Positions 1 through 6,900 of a stretch of DNA of 7,370 nt are shown here, piece by piece. The stretch covers positions 1 to 7,370 of the forward strand of contig JBNGDO010000251.1 of the NCBI GenBank assembly GCA_049975385.1, read 5' to 3'. How positions within the stretch are numbered: the stretch's first letter is position 1; each line of letters opens with the position of its first letter. The stretch comes from DSWT01 sp049975385. GTDB taxonomy: Bacteria > Chloroflexota > Anaerolineae > B4-G1 > SLSP01. The notes beneath the pieces are model-generated. The model was given only the letters and a program-made list of their open reading frames with translations. It made no database searches and was not told where the DNA came from. Position numbers and translations under genes: made by a program.

Positions 1-2
1 AG

Positions 3-87
3 CCCGTCCTGTAGGAACGGGTAAGCGTTGCCCGGCGCTTGAGCGCCAGGGGTGAAATGTGCCTCCCTTCCCGTCCCGTAGGGACGG
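3..87. repeat. cluster of short GC-rich palindromes (REP-like)
   Basis: Three hairpin-forming units lie close together. At 3-21, CCCGT pairs with ACGGG, with a one-base bulge and further pairing of CC with GG. At 34-47, GGCGC pairs with GCGCC around TTGA. At 71-87, CCGTCCC pairs perfectly with GGGACGG around a GTA loop. The first and third units share the CCGTCC-x-GTAGG-x-ACGG pattern, so they look like two copies of one element in the same orientation. Such units resemble dispersed REP-type intergenic repeats. Whether they are dispersed in this genome cannot be seen from one window. No gene is visible in 1-190. Confidence 0.55.
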
Positions 88-113
88 CTGAACCCAACCC
101 CAAAATACCCACT

Positions 114-138
114 AAAAAAGCCGCTTTAGCGGCAAAGT
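114..138 (-). terminator. intrinsic terminator-like hairpin read on the minus strand
   Basis: GCCGC (120-124) pairs with GCGGC (129-133) around TTTA. On the minus strand the hairpin is followed directly by six U (the A run at 114-119), the classic form of a rho-independent terminator. On the plus strand no U run follows. No convincing minus-strand gene lies just to its right, so its client transcript is unknown. It may stop antisense transcription from the neighbouring operon, or it may just be another member of the local hairpin cluster. Confidence 0.5.
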
Positions 139-190
139 GACGTACAAATATCTCTCAGCTTCGGAGAATGATAACACCCAGCCATATCAA

Positions 191-219
191 TTGACTTATC
201 GGACAAATTGAACTATAAA
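191..219 (+). promoter_or_regulatory. sigma70-type promoter of the toxin-antitoxin operon
   Basis: A -35 box TTGACT (191-196) and a -10 box TATAAA (214-219) each match the consensus at five of six positions and are separated by the optimal 17 bases. Transcription would start near 226, giving a leader of about 48 bases before the GTG at 274. This region is much richer in A+T than its surroundings. No clear palindromic operator overlaps the boxes. Confidence 0.75.
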
Positions 220-273
220 GGAGATGAGCAATAACAGTTAGTCGGCGAAAACTCTCGAACGAGGTAGCCAAAA

Positions 274-564
274 GTGGGACTGCAGTTTGAATGGGACCCA
301 AACAAAGCCATTGACAATCAACGTAAACATAAAGTAACGTTTGAGGAAGCCGCAACCGTGTTTGCGGATACTTTAGGCGTGACTGTGTCAGACCCTGATC
401 ATTCGGCGCATGAGGAACGGTACATCACCGTGGGATTATCACAACGCAAGCGTTTGCTAATGGTAGCTCATACAGAGCGCGATGGCCGGATTCGCATCAT
501 CAGCGCTCGCGAATTGACGCCAACGGAGAAAAGAGATTATGAACAAGGCGATTATAGAAACTGA
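274..564 (+). CDS. brnT: BrnT-family type II toxin (RelE-fold ribonuclease)
   Basis: This 96-residue protein fits the BrnT family (COG2929), whose members are small RelE-like RNases that block translation and are neutralised by a downstream antitoxin. The family pattern is clear: FEWDPNKA near residues 5-12, then N..KH.VTFEEA (15-26), VFAD (29-32), D..H..EERY (41-50), a G.S.RKRLLMVAH strand (54-66) and RIRIISARELT (72-82), followed by E..DYE. The length is typical. The GTG start is chosen because GAGGT (261-265) lies 8 bases upstream and the protein then begins at the family's usual N-terminus. Toxin-first order and the 26-base overlap with the next gene suit a translationally coupled toxin-antitoxin operon. 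The assignment is from sequence pattern only; activity is unproven, and the RNase function is family knowledge. Confidence 0.92.
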   Translation: MGLQFEWDPNKAIDNQRKHKVTFEEAATVFADTLGVTVSDPDHSAHEERYITVGLSQRKRLLMVAHTERDGRIRIISARELTPTEKRDYEQGDYRN

Positions 565-781
565 GGATGAATTGCGTCCACAGTATGATTTGCCTCAACT
601 ACTCAAAGATGGGATACGAGGTAAATATGCAGCGCAATATCAAGAGGGAGTCAACCTGGTGCTGCTGGCCCCAGACGTAGCGGCGGCTTTCACCGATGCA
701 GAGGCCGTAAACGCTGCTTTGCGCCTGGTGCTACAAATGGCCCAGATACCTACATTGGAGCAAGGCAAATCTACCCCATAA
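539..781 (+). CDS. putative antitoxin partner of BrnT
   Basis: This 80-residue protein overlaps the end of the toxin gene by 26 bases in another frame. GGAG (525-528) lies 10 bases before its ATG. The N-terminal half is charged and polar (EDELRPQYDL around residues 9-18, RGKYAAQYQEG around 27-37). The C-terminal half reads NLVLLAPDVAAAFTDAEAVNAALRLVL (about 39-65): a short strand, then an L.PDVA..F segment and a VN.ALR helix. That layout resembles the ribbon-helix-helix part of BrnA-type antitoxins, but the usual longer BrnA N-terminal region is not recognisable. Small proteins with RGKY...EG.NLVLL.PDVA...VN.ALR are, to my knowledge, common uncharacterised antitoxin-like proteins in Chloroflexota and cyanobacteria. 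It probably binds BrnT and autoregulates the operon; this is inferred from position and resemblance. Confidence 0.8.
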   Translation: MNKAIIETEDELRPQYDLPQLLKDGIRGKYAAQYQEGVNLVLLAPDVAAAFTDAEAVNAALRLVLQMAQIPTLEQGKSTP

Positions 782-882
782 AAAAATTCGACCATCGCAG
801 CGGTTCCCCCAGCTACCACCGATACGGATAGTACAACGGGGTCAGCCACAGGCGCGGAATCGCATATCGGTTCTACTCACGC

Positions 883-917
883 ACAGAGAGGCGTTGCGGG
901 TCGCAACGCCTCTCTGT
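883..917. terminator. perfect 16-bp hairpin between convergent units
   Basis: Bases 883-898 pair perfectly with 902-917 around a 3-base loop, a very stable GC-rich stem containing GAGGCGTTGCG. It begins 17 bases past the stop codon of the large minus-strand gene and about 100 bases past the antitoxin stop. On the plus strand it is followed by a T-rich stretch (TGTGTTTGTGATTT); on the minus strand no T run follows. It probably serves as a shared terminator and mRNA 3'-end stabiliser for both units. The remaining part of the 782-933 gap shows nothing I can name. Confidence 0.65.
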
Positions 918-933
918 TGTGTTTGTGATTTGG

Positions 934-3900
934 CTATTGATCCAACCAGGGCGCGTCGTAGACGATGACGGCGGTATGCGGGTACGTCCCCGGCGTGGGG
1001 ATATAGGCGACGACGCTTCCCACTCGGGTATCGATGACGGCGACGCGATTCTGTTCCGGCAGGGTGACAAAGACGATGCCCCCACCCGCCGCGAGGCCCT
1101 TGGGCCTGCCGCCAACGGCGATGTGGGCGACGTAGGGGTAACTCTGCGCGCCCTTCATCACGATGGGAAGGTAGACGTGGAAGCCAAAGATGATGGTGTC
1201 TTGCGGCGTCAAGGGCGTAGCCTGCGCCGTAGAACCTCCAAGACTGTAAAGGGCATCGCACGGTCCCTCGGCGATCACGCTGACCGACTGCGCCGCGAAG
1301 TTTGAATTGTAGGTACACTCGCCCATCACGGCCATGCCCTTACCGCCATCCGTGGAGTCTGGAGTTGGCGCTTGCTGCTGGGTGGCGAACACTTGCCATT
1401 CGGAGAAATCGCCGATGGGGACATCGGATGGCTCGTAGACGCGCACTTCGTGCAGGTGCGGGAACGTGACGTAAATGTGATCGGTTGCAGGGTTGTAGAT
1501 GGTGGAGTACGGCAATGCGTCGCCTGTGTCCACATTATAGTGCAGGCCGAAGTCCAGCGGCGTGAGCGTGGACGTGATCGTCCACAGGCCCTGCGCGCCC
1601 ATAAAGTGCTTGGTGGTGTACACCTGACCGCGTGTGGGATCGGCGGTGATGCCCAGGAAGCCCCAGTCGTAGACCTGGAACCGGTTCGGCCTGAGGCGGG
1701 CGACGACGTCGTGGGTGGCGTGTTCGATGACGGTGATGCCCTCGCCGCCATAGTCGTGATCCGTGGCGTAGACGTAGCCGTCGAGCGCCGTCAGGTAGAG
1801 CGTGCCGTAGCCCGTCGTCACGTTGGTGATGAGGCTGTGCGTGGCGAGATCGAACACCTGTACCTGACTCGCCGGGGTCGGGGCCGGCCCGTCGGTGTTG
1901 GCGACGTAAAGCTGATCGTCCACAACGACCATACCGAAGGGGATATCGCCCGTGCTGAAGCTCGTGACGTGGGCAAAGGTGGTGGTCTCGAAAACGTCGA
2001 TCGTATCCGAATCGCGGTTGGCCACGTAGAGCAACGCATCGGTGCGCACCGGCGTATCGTCGTAGGAGACGTTGTTCGTCAGATCACACTCCTCGTCCGT
2101 CGTGGCGATGCGCACTTCGTTGATCACCCGATCCACACCGAGCGGGAAGGGATCGACAACTTCCACCATGAAGACCAGTTCCCCACCCTGCCGCGGCGCG
2201 AGCGTGCCGAGGCTCATCGTGTAATACCTACCGCCGGCGTGCGTCCATCCGCCGCCGACGTAAGTTGTGTAATCCGGCAGACGCTCGGTCAGCACCACGT
2301 CGTTCGCCGGAGCGATGCCGGTGTTGGCGTAGAGGATGGTGTACGTGATGATCTCACCCGGGCGCGCGTAGAGGCGCTGGGCCACACTCTGTATCTCGCC
2401 AGGCATCTCGCTCTGTGTCGTCACGGGGCGTTCCAGGAGCGCCGCCACCTCATCCCACACGGCCTGTTGTTCGGGCGGCTGCGGGCCGATGTTGTCGTTC
2501 TTCACCACCACCACGTCCGGGCCGAGGTCCACGGTGTGGGTGAGGACGTAGCGATAGCCGCCGCTGATCTCGATGGTGTTCACGATCACCGAGTCGGCGG
2601 TGTACGAGAACGCGGGACTGAGGCGCACCGGCAGGAGCGGGCCGGGCTGGTTATACGTCGCCGCCGGGATGGAATCGATCGTGTAACGGCAGACCTGCCC
2701 GGTACACATCCACGTATCGACGGCGCCTTCGTAGGTCACGTAGGACGAGAGCGTGTCGGTGATGAGGACATCCGTGAAGTCAGTGATGAGGCTGGTGTTG
2801 GTGTAGAACGTGCTGTAGTTGAAGTCATCGCCTGGCGAGATACAGCGCGGCGCCGTCTTAGAGATGCGGAGTGGGCGGCGGCGCAACGGCGTGTCCTCGT
2901 AGTTGCAGTTGTCGTCGGGGTTGTAATCGGTTTCCGCACTCCACCCGCAGACGTAGTTGACGAGGTTATTGACGCCATCGGGGACGATGTCATACACGCG
3001 CACAACGAAGTAGTAAATACCACCCTGGCCCGGCGCGAGCGTCCCCAGCGCCATCGTGTAGGTACGCCCACTCACCAACGTCCAGCCATAGCCAACGTAG
3101 TCCGTATAGAGCGGTAGCAGTTCGGTGAGGACGACGTTCGTGGCGGTGTACGGCCCGACGTTTTCGACGGCGATGGTGTATGTGATCAAATCGCCCTCGT
3201 AGACGAACTCCCGGTGTTGGGTGATGCCCATCGTGGTGACCTCGCGCTGCAACAGACGCTCGATGGTCGCCTGCTTTGCCATCGCAAACGGTGTCGTCGG
3301 CCCTACGTCATCATCCTTGATGACGACCAAATCCGCCGGGCACTCGATGGTGAACGTCGCCGTATCCTCATCGGCGAAATAGGGTTCGCCGGCGTTGAGG
3401 AGGGTCAACGTGACCGTGTTGGTCAGCGTGATGCCACAGGCTTCCACTGCCGGATCGTAGATCACGTTGAGAATGAAGCTGCCCACAGCGCCAGCGCCCA
3501 GCGTCGGCGTGTACCAGACGATCTCCGGCGCGGTTGCGAGGCGCTCCCACCCGGCATCGACGGCGGTATCACTGTGCCAGGTCGTATCGGGCGGCAGCGT
3601 ATCGGTGATGCGCGCCCCGGTGATCGGCACGTCATTCGGATTCGTGTAGGTGATGGTGAACGAGATCACCTGTCCCGCCACGCCCATCGGCGAGGTGAAC
3701 GTCTTCTCGATCTGCGGGCGGCGCAGGACGGGCGTATCCTCGTGGTTGCAGTTGTCGTCGGGCGTCGCATCCGGCACGTCGCTCATGCCACACACCAGGT
3801 TGTCCAGATTGTCGACACCCTCCGCCAGCGGCTCATCCACGCGGACGACGAAGTAACGCACGACGCCCTCCCCAGGCTGGAGCGTGCCTACAGACGTGAT

Positions 3901-6900
3901 GTAGGTGCGCCCACTCAGCAACGTCCAGCCGTAACCGACGTAGCTAGTGTACAGCGGCAGCGTCTCCGTCAGCACGACGTTGGTGGCAGGGACCGCGCCA
4001 ACGTTGACGACTGAAATCGTGTACGTGATCAGGTCACCCTCGAAGACGAACTCGCGGTGCTGCGTGGGCGCAAGAACGGCAGCCGTCTGCTGCCAGCGGT
4101 CGAAGACAGCCTGGTTCTCCGCCGTCATCAGCGTGTTGGTGACCGGCCCAACGTTGTCATCCTTGATGACGACGATATCGATCGCGCCGGTGACGGCGAG
4201 GACGTGTTGGTCCGTGTCCGTGATCTGGTTGGTGAAGTCGAGTGGGTGATACAGCACACTCACCGTGTTCGTCAATGCACCATTCGGCGTCGTAGAGGGA
4301 ATGACATAAGGAACCGTGAACGCACAGGCAGCGCCGGAAGCCAACGAGGCGCAGCCATTGGACGCAGCCAGCGACGTCAAATCCCCCAATCCGGGCCAAC
4401 CAACGCCGACATCGATCACAGAATCGAGGACCAAAGCCGGGCTATCCGTCGAGCCGGTGTTGGTGATACGGAAGGTATAGTTGATCGCGTCGCCGGGATG
4501 CGCCTCGTCCGGTCCGCTCTTCTCGACCTGGACCGAGGGCTGGAACAAGTCCACGGTATGGCTGTCCGTCGCCGTGATGATATTGGGGAAGCCAACGGGC
4601 GAGCAAGTGACGTTGGCCGTGTTCACCAGCGGGTCCGCTGCGCCGGCGGGGACCGTGAATGGATGTGCCAACACGTAAGGCGCGGCGCCCGAGGCCAGCG
4701 TCACGGTCTGGTCGAGGCCCAACAACGCGTCGGTGATGCGGCACTCCAAATCCGGCGAATCGCTCGAACTGGTGTTGGCGAGCGTCAACGTGTAGGTGGT
4801 CGCATCGCCGATCTTGCTCAGCGGGTCACCCGTCTTGCTGAAGGTGATGGACGGCTGGAACAGATTGACGCTATGGCTGTCCGTCGCCGTGACCACCTGA
4901 TTGAACGCGGCGAGCTGATAGGTCGCCATAACCTCATTGACGAGCGGATCGGGGACGCCCGCCGCGACGGTATAGGGGGCCTCGAACGTGCAGGCCGCCC
5001 CGGTCGCCAGGGGGCCACAGCCGTTGGCGAGAGCGGTCGCGGTCAAGTCGCCCAGACCGGGCCAGCCCACGCCCTGATCGATGACGGACACCAGGTCGAG
5101 CGCCGGGGCAGAAGGCGGGACGCTGGTGTTGGTGATGGTGTACGTGTAGGTAACGACGTCCGTGACTTTAGACAGCGCCGGGCCGGTCTTGAGAATTTCG
5201 ATAGCAGGGCAGAGCACCGTCACCGGCTCCGCACTATCCGCGTTGTTGTCCAAACGTGCTTCCAATGTCGTGCCGGTGATCACGGCCATGTTGGTCAATT
5301 GGAGGCCACAGGCATCGGTGATGTTTACCGTCGTCGTCACCAGGAAGCTGCCGCTCGCGCCCGCCGCGAGACTCGGCAGCGTCCAGACGACGTCCGGTGT
5401 CGTCGCCACGCGCGTCCAGGGCGGCACGGCGGTATCCGCCACCCACGCCATCCCCACCGGCAGCGTGTCGCGGATCGTAAGGCCGGTTGCGGTGGCGTCG
5501 CCCTCATTGGCATAGTCGATCCGGTAGGTGACCAATTCACCGACGACGGTTTGCGTGGTCAGAGCCGTCTTGGTGATGGCGAGGTCGGGGAGGGCTAACG
5601 TGCCAAACACAGATTCGCCGCAGAAGTCCGTGGCGGTGATGAGGATCTGCGCGGGCGCGGGGCCGGCGCCCTGTTGGAGGGTGGCGGCCGCGACGCCGTT
5701 GCCATCCACCACCACAGTAGCGGGGCTAAACGTCCCCCAGTTGCTCTCCAACGCGATCTGGCGCGCGTTAGGCGCAGGCACCGTGGGTGTATGCTCCGGC
5801 GATAACGGCGCGGGGACGGTGTTCCCGTCCTGGTCGCGTAGCGTCACCGTCACCACACCGCTGGCATCCCCTTCGACGGCGAAAGAAATCCACGTCGTCA
5901 GAGGGTTAGGGTTAATCAATCCATGAATGTTATCGTTAAGTGGGTCTGTGCCGACGGTAGGGGTGTTGGGATGCGGCGTCCCCCAGCGGTTGTAATTGGC
6001 GTCTATGGCGACGCTGGCGTCATTTTGCAGCTCGTACGCAGGGATCGAGCAGAGGGCGTTGTACCACGCCCGGTTGATCGAGGCGCTGCCGGTGTCGGCG
6101 GTGAAGTGAATGGCGTTCGCCTGCGTGTCGGAAATGACATTGCTCAAGAAGCGATTGAGGACTTCAGGCGTTTTGTCGATGTAGAGGCCCGCCCGGTATC
6201 CACTCCCGCCGCCGTTGTCGTAGATGTAGTTGTTCTGGACGAGTATCGAAGTCTGGCTGATGACAGAAATTGCCCCGCCCGGCGCGGCACTGCTCAACAT
6301 CGTCCGGTAAACGACATTGCCGGTAGCGATGTTGGTACTACCGTCGCCCATACCGATGCCCTCCGCGCCACAGTTGTAGATTTCGTTATTCGTGATGGAG
6401 TTGTTGTTGCTCTCTTCCGCCCGGATTCCGGCCACAGCGCAGTCGTAGATCGCGTTGCGGTTGATCATGTTGTAACTGCCGCCGCCTGTAGCGCCGCCTT
6501 TGAGATAAAGCCCCATATTGGCAATATCGCGGATGCTGTTGTATCCAATCAGGTTGCGGCTGCCCTCGTTCAGGACGATACCGTTGCTGCAACTGTAGAT
6601 GGCGTTGTACCCGATCTCGGAGTAGTCGATGTCCCCACCGATCGCGCCGTGGAATTCGCCCGTTCCGCCATTGTAGCGCAAGGTATTGGACAGAATCTGG
6701 TCTCCATCGCTCGATGCCGTCGATCCACTGGGGGCGATGCCGGTGCAGGCGTACTCGATGAGTACGTAGTGGATGCGGTTTTGACCACTATTCGTCCCAA
6801 AGAGGATGCCCAACCACCGCCCCTGTCCACCGCAGGGACTCGTGCCGGTTGGGTCGGAGGCAGTAAACGTGATGGGCCGGCTTGCGGTTCCGAGAGCCTG

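Larger units (their letters stand above)
2047..5586 (-). repeat. array of nine DUF11-type beta-sandwich units
   Basis: Approximate residue limits are 538-660, 664-778, 781-884, 886-1002, 1006-1156, 1161-1286, 1288-1437, 1442-1557 and 1560-1717. Each opens with a short strand ending in K (AITKT, EILKT, TFSKT, QVEKS, VVIKD, QIEKT, VVIKD, RISKT, VVVKN), then G....YT....N and, in most, a D.LP segment. Subtypes are visible: units 1 and 6 share DTAV...W.R.AT.P..VW...L.AGA.GSF; units 2 and 4 share VGWPGLGDLT and NGC...A.GAAC.F; units 5, 7 and 9 share a long form. Such arrays are known as extracellular stalks in other bacteria. That this one is a stalk is inference. Confidence 0.88.

Noticed and set aside
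1..120. Possible CRISPR array in the hairpin cluster
   Set aside because: The hairpins differ in sequence, are irregularly spaced and have no equal-length spacers.
155..355. Minus-strand 66-codon frame overlapping the toxin promoter and toxin start
   Set aside because: It covers the promoter and the start of brnT, shows no family resemblance, and is best seen as chance, although the nearby minus-strand terminator made me consider it.
842..1318. Minus-strand 158-codon frame at the end of the giant gene
   Set aside because: It is an out-of-frame reading of the propeller-coding region and crosses the terminator hairpin; no domain pattern and no sign of a frameshifted gene.
1372..3117. Long plus-strand open frame (581 codons) opposite the giant gene
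   Set aside because: The translation is arginine-, valine- and aspartate-rich with no domain pattern, and it lies antisense to well-formed DUF11 and propeller sequence. It is a shadow of GC-rich codon usage.
4057..5598. Plus-strand open frame of 513 codons
   Set aside because: It is low-complexity R/G/D/V sequence antisense to conserved DUF11 units 1-5, with no recognisable domain; the same holds for the 266- and 412-codon plus-strand frames.
5903..5917. GGGTTAGGGTTA, a telomere-like repeat
   Set aside because: It lies within the coding frame of the giant protein, where it encodes NPNPLT on the minus strand; two copies are coincidence.
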